DNA of 64,000 bases from Kryptolebias marmoratus (taxonomy: Eukaryota; Chordata; Actinopteri; Cyprinodontiformes; Rivulidae), in assembly GCF_001649575.2 (NCBI RefSeq), contig NC_051452.1, positions 5,614,452 to 5,678,451 on the forward strand, given 5' to 3'. Below the pieces are notes generated by a model. That model saw only the letters and a program-made list of their open reading frames with translations. It searched no databases and was not told the DNA's origin. The position numbers were made by a program, and so were the translations under genes. Below are positions 34,976 through 46,264 of the stretch, in pieces; position 1 is the stretch's first letter, and the number at the start of each line of letters is the position of its first letter.

Positions 34976-35160
34976 GCTAATAATATATTTAGTAATGATG
35001 CCCCCACCTGATTTAGATGACAGAACTGACAGTCACTGTGATGTTAAACAATAATACCAAGTTTTTCCATCGCTGAAGATCATGACCACGCTTTGAATAA
35101 AAACCCCAACATGAGTTGATGTTATTTTAAAACTCCGGCCTGATTGGTGGCATTTCGTAA
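34976..35160. other. Intergenic sequence, nothing recognised
   Basis: AT-rich connecting sequence. Confidence 0.4.
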
Positions 35161-35740
35161 AGGAATGATAAGCCTTTTATTTTTACCTAATTTGAAACTC
35201 AGCTTTGTCTCGATTCCCAGAGTGCAGCGGTTTTTAAAACAGGACACACGTCAAAAACGCCACATCTGGCTCCTGTTGCACAGCGATGTATTATAAAAAT
35301 GATTTTCCCACAATCGGAAACAAAGGCAGCTCGCAGCGCCGACGTGCGCGGCAGTGACAGTTCCACCTCAGCTGTCTTCCAACATTTATTCAAGCCGCTT
35401 TGCTTTCCGTCACCGCCCGTCCTCCAGCCTGACACGAGAGGACACAAAAAGCCTCGCAGGACTGCGTTTCACATGTGAATACCCAGCATGCATTAGGTGG
35501 CTGCGGGTAGGTGAGCCTCGGGCGAAAGTGATGGTTCCACGCTCCACTGTGTAGGAGGACTGTTTTTACCCGGCCCCCCGAGGGCCCACATAACCTCAGC
35601 TCCAGCTCTTAATACACAGAGCCGAATTATCGGCGCTGTCCAGCATCTGGATGCACGAGCACCAACCGTGAAACCAACAAATAAGATCCGGCAAACACAG
35701 CTTCTCTGCATATTTATTTATTCAGAGCTATCGATCCAAT
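35161..35740. promoter_or_regulatory. Candidate conserved non-coding block, GC-richer
   Basis: The sequence includes CAATCGGAAACAAAGGCAGC, CATTTATTCAAGCCGCTTTG, CACATGTGAATACCCAGCAT and GCATTAGGTGGCTGCGGG. It is unique with balanced composition. Overlapping frames lack domains. Confidence 0.3.
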
Positions 35741-35929
35741 CTGAGCTGCAGGATTCTTTCAGATCTGAAGGTTTTCCCCACTTCAAGAAAACTTGACCTG
35801 AAATAATTTGAGAGATGATCCTTACACCTAAACAATGAATATTTATCGTTTACAGAGTAATGATCAGGATTATTACTGCTGCAGAAAGAACGGCAGAGAG
35901 CAGCAACTAAAACAAAAAACTTGGAACAT

Positions 35930-36895
35930 GAGTGGAATTTAAAGGTTGTGGCACCAAGAACACAAACATTTTAATTAAGAAACTAAATGTAAATAAATAT
36001 AAAATGTGATTTGCAAATCTCATAAACCCATATTTAAAATGGAACATAGTAAAAAGTATCAAATGCTGGACCATTTTTAGGAATAAATCAGGTAATATTG
36101 AATTTGATGACAGAAACATGTCTCCTTAAAGATGTTCCAGATGTTCTCCTCTGTGCAGCATCTGTAAACATCTGGACCTGAGGTTGTCCCATTCTGTTGT
36201 TCTAAAACCTGGAGATCCTTCCCAGGGGCACTAATGCACCCCCATACCATCAGAGAGGCAGGCTGACCTCAGAACAGTTCTCCTCTTTGGTCCAGAGGAG
36301 ACACATCTGTTCACATCTGGCTTCTTCTTTGCCTGATAGAGCTTTAAGCAGCATCTGTGGACGGCACGGTGAACTGTGTTTACAGACAGTGTTCCTGAGC
36401 AGAACAGAACCAGCGGTGACCTTTGACCTCAGATTTCTACAGATTCTTCAGATCTGTTGATGATCTTATGAACTGGAGATGATGGGATGTTCAGTCTTTC
36501 CAGTTTTCCATTGAGGAACTTTATTCTGAAATTGTTCCACTATTTTTAAACCATTTTTCTCTGCCCATCTTTCAGCCTCTCTAAAATGCTCTTTTTATTC
36601 TTAGTTCTCTTACCTAATTAGTTACAAAATGCTCCTGCAGCTGTTTTTTATTAGCACCACTTACTTTAACAGCCTTTTGTTTCCTCTGGAGTTGCTGACG
36701 TAAAACTCAAAATTACCAGTTTTATCTGCCAAAAAAGTATAATTCTCATAGTTTCAGCTAAAAACTGATAAACTGATGTGTTTATTGTGTTCCATTATAA
36801 ATAAAATATGGATTTAAAAGATTTGCAAATTGTTGCATTCTGTTTTTAATTTACATTTTACACAACATCTAAACTTTTTCAGAATTGGGGCTACA
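35930..36895. mobile_element. Decayed DNA transposon with subterminal inverted repeats
   Basis: A left block at 36008-36047 (GATTTGCAAATCTCATAAAC then CCATATTTAAAATGGAACAT) is the inverted counterpart of 36787-36833 (GTGTTCCATTATAAATAAAA then TATGGATTTAAAAGATTTGC AAATTG). The interior carries minus-strand coding debris such as TAGAGCTTTAAGCAGCATCT, GTGGACGGCACGGTGAACTG and GTTCCACTATTTTTAAACC, and the right end is AGAATTGGGGCTACA. All these match a fish transposon family ending in 'gaattggggttgta'. Stops and deletions abound. The outermost left end was not found. Confidence 0.75.
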
Positions 36896-37000
36896 TTGCA
36901 AAGATGTCAGTAAGGATTAAAGCTTCATTTTCTTGTCGACAGGTTTAAACAGAGTGACGGTGACGAATCCTAAAAAGGTTGACTGTATCATCTTGTTTTA

Positions 37001-37018
37001 CACACACACACACACACA
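37001..37018 (+). repeat. (CA)n microsatellite
   Basis: Nine CA units. Further broken CA runs follow at 37180-37214. Confidence 0.85.
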
Positions 37019-38555
37019 AACCCCCCCTCCCACAGTCTCCAGAGCTTCAAACAGGCAAATTGAAGACGCAGACTCAGATCCAAGAAAACAGATGCTGCTA
37101 CGCACCAACACATGCAGGGATGGATATCAGTTTTTAGCATCATGTTCGTCGCATGTGCTCCTTCTCTGTCGCACGCCGCACAAACACACACGCACCCAGA
37201 AACACACACACACGGCATCAAATTTAAAAAATAAAAGCTGTTAGAGGAGGAGCTTCGTGTAGTTGTAGACAAAACGGGTGAATGGGGGGAAAAAATGCAT
37301 CTTTAATTCAAATGTGACTTTTTTCCTGGTTGGAAAATCCCGAAAAACAACATTCAGTTAAATTATTTTAACCTTTTAACTATATAATAAAAAAAGCAAA
37401 CTTATCCTTCATATTCTGACTGAGTATTGATTTGAAAATACACTGAATATATTTAGGAAATCGATCCAAACCTGAAAGAACGTCGTCTGAGGAAGGAGGT
37501 GATATTTTCCTAACGTTCAGTTCAGAAGACTGTTAAATCTGAGTTTATTTCATCTTTTCCTTCCCTCACCGACAGCGACCTTCAGGTGAAGACCAGCTGA
37601 TGCAGAATGACCCAGAAGTAAACTGCTGAATGAGCAGAAATGTGTCGGACGTCTGGAGCGAAACAGAAAAATGGGAAAGTGGAAAACAAGAGTGGCTCAC
37701 ACGCTGTTTTTATTTCTTTTATTTACTGACATGTTTGTTTTATTTTTGCATATAACTGTTTAGAAACTGCATTAAATTATCAGAGCTTGTGTTGATTTTT
37801 TGTCTTTTCTTATTTATAATGTGTTTATTTATTTAATGGAGAATCTAAAACATAACCTGTTAAAAATGAGACATTATCAAAGAAAGGAAATATTAAAAAT
37901 CAGTAAAATGTAGGTAGTATATTAATAATAATGTTTTTTTTGATAGAGGAAAAGCCTGCTGAATTTTTCTTATAAAATACATATATTTCTAACTTCACCT
38001 ATATTTTGTAAGCTGCATGTTTTTCAGCTGAAATGATGAACTCTGCTCACGTCTTCATTAAAACTATGGGTCAAATAATAAGTAGGCTTTTAGAAACGCC
38101 TCATTTAGTTCTTACAACATATAAAGTTAAAGATATTAATATTTAACCACAAATGTAGGTTGTTCAATTAGAAAAGATCTCAGCAGTAATTGTGAACGCT
38201 GACTCAGCAATTATTGTTTTTCTGTTTATAGTTTCTCCTGTATGTTTTTTTGGACTCAGTATACTTCTGCATATTTTATATTATTTAAATATCAAAATGT
38301 TCAATTTTAATAGTAACACTATGACTACGACTTTAGGTATTTATTATATTAATATTCTATATTTAACTTTATTTACAAATATTTTTCTCATAGAAATACT
38401 TAAAAAAACTGTCTTGAATTTTGTTTTGTGTGTCTTTTCCTAATTTTACCCCTTTATATGTTTTGACTAATTTTAGATTTTAGCAACTGTTTAATAATTG
38501 CGATGGTTTTGGTAATATTAGCTTTTACTGTTTTGTTAATTTGACCTTTTATGAA
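37019..38555. other. AT-rich intergenic sequence
   Basis: No gene recognised. The 83-codon frame at 38192-38443 is a hydrophobic low-complexity translation of AT-rich DNA. Confidence 0.45.
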
Positions 38556-38795
38556 TGATTTTGTTCAGGTTTAACTTTTGCTTTCAGCCTTCAGCTGCAG
38601 TTTCTCTGGTTTTAGCTTTTGCATATTTTAGGATTTATTTACCGTATTCCTGGTTAAACTTACAGCGATGGTTCTGCTGTTTTAAGCCGAACTACTGCTC
38701 TGTTAATTTCGGCTTTCAGCTGCTGTTTTGCTGCTTTCAGCTGCTGTTTTGCTTCTTTTAGCTTTGGATTTGCTTGTTTTAACTTTAACAGCCCA
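38556..38795 (-). repeat. AGCTAAAAG-type degenerate repeat
   Basis: Two nearly identical units CTTTCAGCTGCTGTTTTGCT lie in tandem at 38714-38754, flanked by variants (TTTTAGCTTTTGCA, TTCTTTTAGCTTTGG). Read on the minus strand they give AGCTAAAAGAAGC and AGCAGCTGAAAGC, related to patches near 11460, 26640 and 63165. Confidence 0.6.
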
Positions 38796-39769
38796 GGTAA
38801 TTGTTTTAGCCACAGATTTCTGCAGCCATTCAGCGCTCACGCAGACTTCTCAGTAAATTTCATTCCTGCAGTTTAAATATAATGTTCTGTTCAGACAAAT
38901 GAATCCATGAACGCTCGTCTGTTTGCTGCAGTTTCGGCTTTTTTTCTGGTTTCATGTCACTGCTTGTGATTCGTTTTAATTTTTTTTTCTCCCACAGGGT
39001 GAAACGGGGGTAAATGGAGCCACAAGAAGGAACAGCCACGAGCTAAAAGTAAAACCAAACCGTTTTTATTTTGCAGAGGTGTGTTTGTGTGCCATGAAGT
39101 GATGCCACTAATGGTTCGTGTCTTTCTACACGTTTACACACAAATGTTGGCTGAGCGACTGATGCAACTGTCAATCTTTCTCTTGTAGACTCACTTTTGT
39201 CTCCCAGCACACAAACACACACTCTCGCTCGCTCTGGGCGTTTTGGCGCAGGACCGTCACACTGCCACACTGAGAAGGCAGGTGTTAATTACCGAGTGAA
39301 GCGGGAGCTAAAAAGGTGGACGGCTCGGAGACGAAGAGATTTGACACCCTCCCCACGCAGACATCACCACCTCACACACCCGCAGCATCAGCCACAACAA
39401 CGCACCTTTGTTCCCCAATTAGAGGCCCCCACGGCTCGTCTACCGAGGACTTCATCAACACCGGAGCCTCCCAGTAAATCCGGATGAAAGACCAGGTTTG
39501 TACCTGAGAGGTGTCAGTTCGCACAAAACCTATAGATGACAACCAACTGAAAAGTAAAATTAAGACAAATCATGTGAGGTTTGTTTGAACTGAGCTGTTT
39601 GTGGAAAACTGCTGTAAAGTTCTTGCACCTCCTCGTGACTCTTTGACACCAACGTCAGGAACTAAAAGAACCATCGCCTAACGAGTTGTTGGGGTTGGAG
39701 AACACAAAACGTCCTGAGCAGCAGGACTGCAGGACGTTCTCACGGTGTTTCTACTTGTGTGTCATTGTT
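38796..39769. other. Intergenic sequence, no gene supported
   Basis: The part 39190-39490 is GC-richer with an open frame (39197-39487) rich in Arg/His/Pro and without a domain. TTAATTACCGAGTGAAGCGG at 39287 gives some enhancer-like texture. Confidence 0.35.
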
Positions 39770-39895
39770 TGAACAGATGAACCTTCAGGTGTCTAGAAAA
39801 CAGACCCAAGGATGTGTGTTTAAGGTGTGCCTCCAATTAATCAGATGTTGTCGCCACAAACACATAGCAGTTTACTTTAATAGTCGTGAAGTCCT
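39770..39895. mobile_element. Probable Tc1-like transposon remnant
   Basis: TTGAACAGATGAACCTTCAG, GTGTCTAGAAAACAGACCCA AGGATG and GTGTGCCTCCAATTAATCAG resemble a stretch of Tc1-type elements in which 'ttgaacagatgaac...ctcccaaggatg...ggtacacctccaattgac' occurs. Only about 125 bases are left, with no terminal repeats. Confidence 0.45.
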
Positions 39896-40295
39896 CAAAC
39901 ACTCAGATTTGCTGCAGTAAATTTAAATTTTGAGTGAAATAAATAAATAAGAGTCTAATAAATGAAAAGATTCTGGTTGAGTCAAATACCAGCCAAGCAA
40001 CTCTGGTGGCCAACCTGAAGAGCTTTGCAGCAGTGACAGGTTGGTTTTTTGTGTTTTAGATGATTGAAAGCAGGAACCTGAGCACCCCGTGAAGTAAAAA
40101 TGAGTCAGAGGAAGACTCAAGAGGAGGAAAACCGGAAATTCGATGCGGCATCACATATGGGACCCATAAGCTCCGTTTTTTTATAGCTCGGCTCTGAGTG
40201 CGAGTGAGAATTTCAAAGTAAAAGACAGAAATTATGCCAGCTTTGCATACCTTTAAATACACCGAGGCTATCTGCGCTTCTTTTTTGGTTTTAGG

Positions 40296-40309
40296 NNNNN
40301 NNNNNNNNN
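40296..40309. other. Small assembly gap (14 N)
   Basis: Undetermined bases immediately before a G-rich run (GGTGGGGGGTGGGGGGTG). Confidence 1.
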
Positions 40310-40354
40310 GGTGGGGGGTGGGGGGTGAAAGAAGCATAGCTGTTTGGAGAGGGG

Positions 40355-40377
40355 GTGTGTGTGTGTGTGTGTGTGTG
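40355..40377 (+). repeat. (GT)n microsatellite
   Basis: Eleven and a half GT units, 45 bases after a G-rich run and the gap. Confidence 0.9.
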
Positions 40378-40467
40378 AGGGCGCCACAGGTTTGAGGCAG
40401 ATGGGCTCAGTGTCAGCCATGACAGGCGGCCAAGCTGCCTCAGTTTCCTCTGCAGATTTTGGAGCCC

Positions 40468-40468
<1 letters not shown>

Positions 40469-40502
<34 letters not shown>
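40469..40502 (+). repeat. (AC)n microsatellite
   Basis: Seventeen AC units. Together with the GT run at 40355-40377 it forms an inverted pair with a spacer of 91 bases. Confidence 0.9.
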
Positions 40503-40505
<3 letters not shown>

Positions 40506-40645
40506 GACATCTCTCTGATCAGGTAAATCTGGGCACCCTGTGGAAAGTTCTGGGGGATGAATTTCGCCTGAGGCTGTGAGTTTTGTGACTCGGCCCCATC
40601 TGTCACAGATCTTCACCGGCTTCAGCTGCCAGGAGGGACCACACC

Positions 40646-40668
40646 TCCTCCTCCTCCTCCTCCTCCTG
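40646..40668 (+). repeat. (TCC)n microsatellite
   Basis: About seven TCC units. Confidence 0.85.
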
Positions 40669-42599
40669 CTTCCTGTCTCAAAAAGAGTTGGGGACTGGAT
40701 GCACAAAGGGACACGCTTTGTGTGCGCAGCGATTAATTAAGGCTGCAGAGGCTCGTTTGTGGAGCGGCACACGTTTACCTGTGCTGCATACGGACAGAAG
40801 TGAAACACGAATCAAACGACAGCAGATCGGCTCTCAGGAGCTCTGAGGAGAAACAACGTTTGATTTGAGCAATCAAAGGGCCCGAGGCATCAAACGAGCG
40901 AGCCTGTAACAGAAATCAACTCGGTGTTTTAACCAGAGGCGAAACAATCAAGGAATTCTCAGAGAAAAGAAGAAACCCTTATGGTTCCTGTTTAACAATT
41001 AAACCTGGAGCTACGTTTGATCCCATCATTTATTATTGTAACAAGAGATAATGACACCGTTTGACTTTTTAAGGTCTTGAATTAGGATTCGGTTTCCTTA
41101 TATGCTCATAAATAAAGATTCAGGGTTCCTACAAGTTGCCCTTTTCAAAAACAGACTTTTCTAAACTCAAACTTCTAGATTTTTCACACTTTGACTGTTT
41201 AAGCACACATGGATAACAGGAGCTCATTTGTTGCCTGTTTTTTAATGATTTTACAGTCTCAAAGTGTTTTTTAACCCGACATGAAGTTCATTTAGTGAAA
41301 CTATGCTTTAGGATAAATTGTGGTTAACTAGCTGCAGTGAATATGGAACAAATGGTAAATAAGGTTTAATAAACTTCTCTCATCCTTTTCAGGAGTGCGT
41401 AGGAACACAAAAGATTTAAAAAACTTTCTGTTGCATCAAGTTTCACAAAACAGTTCAAATTAAAGTTTGACTCAAATGTAAAGAAGAAAACTGACGAGGG
41501 AATATATCGTATATATTAATAAGTCTTTTAAAATAAATTGTAAATCATTCTGAGACTAATTAACGCCATTATGTTCCTAAAATATTCTGACGTGTCTACA
41601 AAAAAGATGTTTAAACTGACAAATCAAAGCATTTTAGAACAATGTTTTCTCTGGCAACTTAAGGTGGTCTGTCCTTTTATAAAACCAGGATTAATTATCT
41701 GAACAGGAAGTTAAATCTGTTAAACACGTTACAGAGACGGATGAGTCAAACCAGGAATCTAGTCGACACAACAGAAGCAAACATTAGATTTAAAGTCAAA
41801 TTTACTGACATGAAGGAACGTGGCGTTTGATTGGTCGTTGGGTTTTTAACTGAGGAAGCAGCCAAACGATTAAGAAGACCACCGGAACTGTAATCAGCTG
41901 CAAATAAGTCTTTTTGTCTGTACAGTCATGGGGAAAAGAGAGAACAAGTTTCTGTATCAGGACAAAATAAAACATCTTTACCAGGTTTCTAAATTATTAT
42001 TATTATTATTATTATTATTAATCCATATTATTCTCTGTAGAGCGATGGACTCCATGACCTTCAAGCCTTCCCAGATTGGTCATTGCTGATGTCTTTCTGC
42101 CCTGGCGTTGTGTTAACACACATTTTCTCAGCTCATGCTGTATGTAGACATGTCTCCACATTATGTGCACTCATATCGGGTTAATTTACACCTCAGGGTG
42201 GAATGATTAGCCGTATGTGGAGCATGACCTGAGCGTTGAAGTCAAACAGGCCACATCCAGTCAGGAGAGCCTTCCTGTGTTTAGAATCTCACCTCAGGTC
42301 AACTGGATTTTTGAGAAAACCCGAACAGAACATGAGATGATTAACTTAGTTTTAATATGACATTACTGAAGAGCTATAGGTTAAACACCATTTTATCTGC
42401 AGCTTTGGTTTATATTGTCCAAACTGCTGCTGTTCTAGAGGTGGTCCCACTGATGCTGATCACTTAATCAATATGTTTGATCAGCAGCTCCCGGCTGACA
42501 CTCAACCTCTGAAATCCTATAGAAGCAGCAAAACTGGACAGTTTCTGCAATCACAGCTTTTCCAAACCCTTCTTCTCCATCATCGCCTGCCGTCAGAAG
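40669..42599. other. Intergenic sequence, no gene seen
   Basis: Mostly AT-rich. At 41920-41985 TGTACAGTCATGGGGAAAAG and following could be the edge of a DNA transposon. An (ATT)n run lies at 41993-42021. The part 42030-42330 is more complex unique sequence. Confidence 0.4.
41993..42021 (+). repeat. (ATT)n microsatellite
   Basis: About nine and a half ATT units. Confidence 0.9.
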
Positions 42600-42753
42600 G
42601 CAAACAGGGATGATAATGTTCTTTTACACCGTGAACGTCTGTGTTTGTGACCGAAGTATCTATTGGACAAACTTTGATGAACCTTTCAGAAAGTAATCCT
42701 TGGATCTACAACTGCTGGAGTCAACCTGATTCAAGATGGCCGCCACACACAAC
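42600..42753 (+). repeat. HER copy, 5' part (split by LTR insertion)
   Basis: GGGATGATAATGTTCTTTTA, the GTCTGTGTTTGTGACCG step, CTTTCAGAAAGTAATCCTTG, GGATCTACAACTGCTGGAG and TTCAAGATGGCCGCCACACA occur in plus-strand order. The copy is broken at 42758/42759 and resumes at 43495. Confidence 0.8.
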
Positions 42754-42758
42754 TGAAC
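42754..42758 (+). repeat. Target-site duplication, left
   Basis: TGAAC, identical to 43490-43494. Confidence 0.85.
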
Positions 42759-43489
42759 TGTGATGGCCAAATCCATGGCCACACTCTAGGCCTAAAGTCA
42801 GTAACTCCTTTTATACACTTTATTTATATTTTTTCTTTCATACAAACACAATATTTTAGTTGCAATAAAAACATTTATTAGTTGATTTGGATACATTTGT
42901 TCTATTTGTTAGTTAACATATGTGTTTATGTCAACTTAATTTGTTGCTAAAGATTAACTTTGTGTTTGTTTTGCTGGCACTTACCTGCCTTGGAGTTGCC
43001 AGACAAAAGATTGGGGCCAGGGCTCAGCAGGTTCAAATGCTGATTGGACTGCACCACCAGTTCCTGCTGGCGAGGGGAATTTGCAGTTTCTTTGTTTAGA
43101 TAAGTTTCTGTATTTAAGTAAATATGAGTGTTTAAAGTTTAATATTTGAGGTTTTCATTTTTGGGTCTTTAGTTTAGCCAAACTTAGCTGTACTGTTATT
43201 TGTTTTGTGTTGTTTGTAATTGTATTCTGTTTAGTTACCCCTATTGTGTCTTAATTGGTCTGATCAGCCAGTATTTAAACCCCTGTGTGTCATTTCTGAA
43301 GGAAGGTCAGTTATGTTTGTTTGTGCAGCCAGGGTTTGCATCTTTTTGCCTGAGTTCAGTTTTGTCTTTTTTGACCTCTTATGAGCTGAGGTTGTCTTTT
43401 TTGTTAGTTATAATTGTTGGGTTAAAATAAAAGAAATTATTTTTCTAATATCTCCTGGGACTCCTCCTGTTTTAACTCGGTCCTTCACA
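42759..43489 (+). mobile_element. Solo LTR of an LTR retrotransposon
   Basis: The 731-bp segment starts TGTGATGG and ends CCTTCACA, giving the inverted TGTGA/TCACA tips and the TG...CA rule of LTRs. Perfect 5-bp duplications (TGAAC) flank it. A TATA-like TATTTAA at 43272-43278 and AATAAA at 43426-43431 occur in the order expected of U3-R-U5 on the plus strand. No internal region (gag, pol, primer-binding site) is present, so it is a solo LTR left by recombination between two LTRs. Family (Gypsy, BEL or endogenous retrovirus) cannot be told from the LTR alone. The 76-codon frame inside (43200-43430) is not a gene. Confidence 0.85.
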
Positions 43490-43494
43490 TGAAC
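43490..43494 (+). repeat. Target-site duplication, right
   Basis: TGAAC, identical to 42754-42758. The interrupted HER copy continues directly after it. Confidence 0.85.
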
Positions 43495-43640
43495 TTAGAA
43501 AGGACAAAAATGCCTAAAACTCAGTCAGTTTTACAGCAACTGGACTAAGATTTGGTGAGGTTGTAGCTGAAAGAGTCAGTTAAAACACATAACTAAGTGC
43601 TACTGTTTGCTTGAGATCTTTGCCTGAAACCTTAGCACCA
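43495..43640 (+). repeat. HER copy, 3' part (resumes after LTR)
   Basis: ACAAAAATGCCTAAAACTCA, GTCAGTTTTACAG, AAGATTTGGTGAGGTTGTAG and CTGAAAGAGTCAG are what follows the CCACAGCTAACTGAC segment in intact copies. The palindrome end is missing. Confidence 0.8.
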
Positions 43641-43838
43641 ACTGTTGGAGTTGACCCCGTTCGCCTGTTAGCACAATCTCCCGAACGACCGGACGGATTT
43701 TAGTGAAACTTTCATGAGGTTGGATTGGATGGAAATCTACAACCTGATTCAAGATGGTCACCAAAGCTAACGGACCTTAGCAAACTCATGATCTTATTCT
43801 AAGACTCTGACATGAAAGATGGTGGGTGATATGCATTC
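43641..43838 (+). repeat. HER copy, shortened, with palindrome-side end
   Basis: CCTGTTAGCACAATCTCC, GGACGGATTTTAGTGAAACT, TTCAAGATGGTCACCAAAGC and ACATGAAAGATGGTGGGTGA then TATGCATTCC. The GTAGTAGCTGAGAG module is deleted and only half the palindrome remains. Confidence 0.8.
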
Positions 43839-44754
43839 CTGGACCATTAATTACATTTGTAATTGTTATTTTATTGTATATATTACTCTGTATGTCCTCT
43901 GCAAAAGAAATGAGCCGTGGCTCAGTCTGAGGAGCCAATCCAGAAAGAAAAAGAAATGTGTAAGGCTGCATATTTTGGTCGAAAACCTGCATAGATCATC
44001 TTAAGTTTCCAAAAAGTATTGTATACACAAATTAAATATTAAAAAACTGGACCAAATTATTTTGATTAAAGTCTGTATTTATGTTTATGTATTTAATCAA
44101 GTCATTTGGAACAGTATCCTGTGAGATTTTCTTTAAAATGAAGGTTAAATATATATATATATTTAAAGGGTTTTAAAGTTCACTGCAGCAGCTGACAGAG
44201 TTAACTGAAGTCGGGAGGAAATGCCGAGTTCATTCATTTTGGTTTGGTTCCATTTGGAGTTATTTCCTGTTGGAAAAGGCTTACGAAGCGCTGCCATCTC
44301 AACGAGCATGAATCATCCCAACAAAGGCTCGGCGTTTTTTTGTTTTTCATCTCTCAGTCTCAGCTGATGGTTCTCTACAGGAAAAAAGACCAAATGTGCA
44401 CACCGGAGGAGGAAAAAGTCAAATTCCACAAATGTGAAGACTAAAAGGGAGCCAGCGGTGAGGAGGTCAAAGGTCGGAGTCTTAGAGTACACATGGAGCA
44501 TCAACTGGATGTTACAGATGATGGAGTCTGGCAGAATAAGAGTGAATGAGGAAACACAAAAAGATGGGAAAACCACAGGGATGATTATGTTTCTATTCTG
44601 AAACTGGGTTTGGAGAAGAAAGGACGAGCAAAACACCGAGGAGAAAATTCAGAGTTTAAAGGAGCTAAAAGTCTCTTTTCACAATCCTGAATGAATTCAA
44701 GTTGGAGGATTATTTTCTGCCATCACTTTATTTACGTCTGATTAAAAATTAGAA
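43839..44754. other. Intergenic sequence, no gene seen
   Basis: AT-rich with a short (AT)n at 44149-44162. Opposing frames at 44244-44444 and 44313-44636 overlap each other and carry no domain. Confidence 0.45.
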
Positions 44755-45010
44755 CCAGTTAGAACCAGATTTTACATTTTAGCTCAAAATCTGTAAAACT
44801 GACTGAGTTGCAGTCATTTCTGGGTTGTTTAAGCTCGATTAGTTGTGGCGGCCATCTTGAACTGGACTGACTTCCAAACTCGTAGAGGTTCATCCAGTAA
44901 AAGTGTGACAGTTTCATTAAAATCTGCCCCAGTGGTTTATGAGATTTAATGAGAATACATGCACACAGATTACATGATCACCCGCCACCATCAAAGGCAG
45001 ACGATAACAG
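44755..45010 (-). repeat. HER copy
   Basis: TTTTAGCTCAAAATCTGTAA, ACTGACTGAGTTGCAGTCAT, GGCGGCCATCTTGAACTGGA, TTTCATTAAAATCTGCCCCA, TTATGAGATTTAATGAG, and the distal end ATGATCACCCGCCACCATCA AAGGCAGACGATAACAG. The palindrome side is missing. Confidence 0.8.
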
Positions 45011-45164
45011 TTCACACACTGATCTGTGTTAACTTTTATAACAGTCCTAATATATATATACAGAATATCATGAGAACTTTAAAAAAAATTAAAAAGAAAG
45101 AAAATAGGTTTACAAATTTATACTTTTATTTTGAAAGGCAGCTCATATTTCATATTAGCTTATC

Positions 45165-45410
45165 TGCTGCAGCCAAAGGCAAAAGGGTGATAATGTTTTT
45201 GCTCAGGTCTGTATTCATTTGTCTGTTAGCAAAATATCTGACCAACTATATATAGAGACAGAATTTAATGAAGCACTTGAAAAATATTTGGAAGCACTTC
45301 TCCAACTGACGAATTTTAATGCAAGATGGCCGCCACAAATATTTTTACAAATCTCGAGCTAAACGTTGGTGTGGTAGTAGCTGAGACTGATTCCTAACCG
45401 ATGCTCCAAG
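45165..45410 (+). repeat. HER copy, first of a tandem pair
   Basis: The distal end is GCAGCCAAAGGCAAAAGGGT GATAATGTTTTTGCTCAGG, followed by TGTCTGTTAGCAAAATATCT, GCAAGATGGCCGCCACAAAT and GTGTGGTAGTAGCTGAGACT. The middle has a small rearrangement (CTATATATAGAGACAGAATT). Confidence 0.8.
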
Positions 45411-45429
45411 CACCACACACACCGGATGA

Positions 45430-45548
45430 TATGTTTACTAAAAACTGTTAGCAAAATATCTCATGAAGCACTGGACAGATTTTCATGAAACTCAAACCAC
45501 TGGATGCACATCTACAACTGATTCAAGATGGCCGCTGCAACTAACACA
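45430..45548 (+). repeat. HER copy, second of a tandem pair
   Basis: The unit restarts at CTGTTAGCAAAATATCTCAT, then GAAGCACTGGACAGATTTTC, CATCTACAACTGATTCAAGA and TGGCCGCTGCAACTAAC, in the same orientation as the copy before it. Confidence 0.75.
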
Positions 45549-46264
45549 AAGACTGCTTTAGCTGGAAAGTGATGAGTGAGTGTGTCAGTAAAGAGTTTAA
45601 ATAAACTTTGCAAACTTTCTAACTGTAGTTTCTTCCATTTCTTAAAAAAAGTTCTGAACACTTTGATGCAGAGAAGAATAAAACACTCGGGTTCTTTCGA
45701 TGTTTGTTTTGGTAATCCAGATTTTTGGTGCAATCTGTCCCATCAGCTCACATTCAGCATCTTAATACCTGAAGGATTTCTGCTGCTAAAGAAAAAAAAA
45801 AGCTTCAACTTCTCAGGAAGTCATTTTGGTTTCTGTTTACATAAATGGCAACTGAAGGGTTTCCCTGAGCCAAACAGTTGTGGACTTTTTTTTTTTTTTT
45901 TAAATCTTCTGTAAAGCTACAATAAGATATCATTCGCTCTGGAGTGATGGTGAAAACAATGGTGGCTCTCCCATTTTTTCCTCTCTTATTATTTTTGTTG
46001 TTTTGGAAGAAAAGTCTGCAAATGTTCCCTGGAATGGATGGGAAGAGAAGATAACGAAACAGACGGGAGGTTTTAGACGTGACCAGAATTTGCGAAGAGG
46101 AGCCAAGAAGGAGAAGAAGAAAACACGGGCCTCTTTTTAATCCTATTAAAAAAGAAAATCAAACAATAAAAAAAAGTGGAGAAAGTTTTTTTTCCTTTTG
46201 TCTTAATGAAGAAAGCCTGGGGTTCCAGAGGACAAATCTCACACAGAATAATAAAGAGTACACC
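45549..46264. other. Intergenic sequence, no gene seen
   Basis: AT-rich with a long T run near 45884-45900. Opposing frames (45512-45733 minus, 45576-45914 plus) overlap and have no domain. Confidence 0.45.

Noticed and set aside
43200..43430. 76-codon hydrophobic frame
   Set aside because: It lies wholly inside the solo LTR and ends at the poly(A) signal region. LTRs of this kind do not code.
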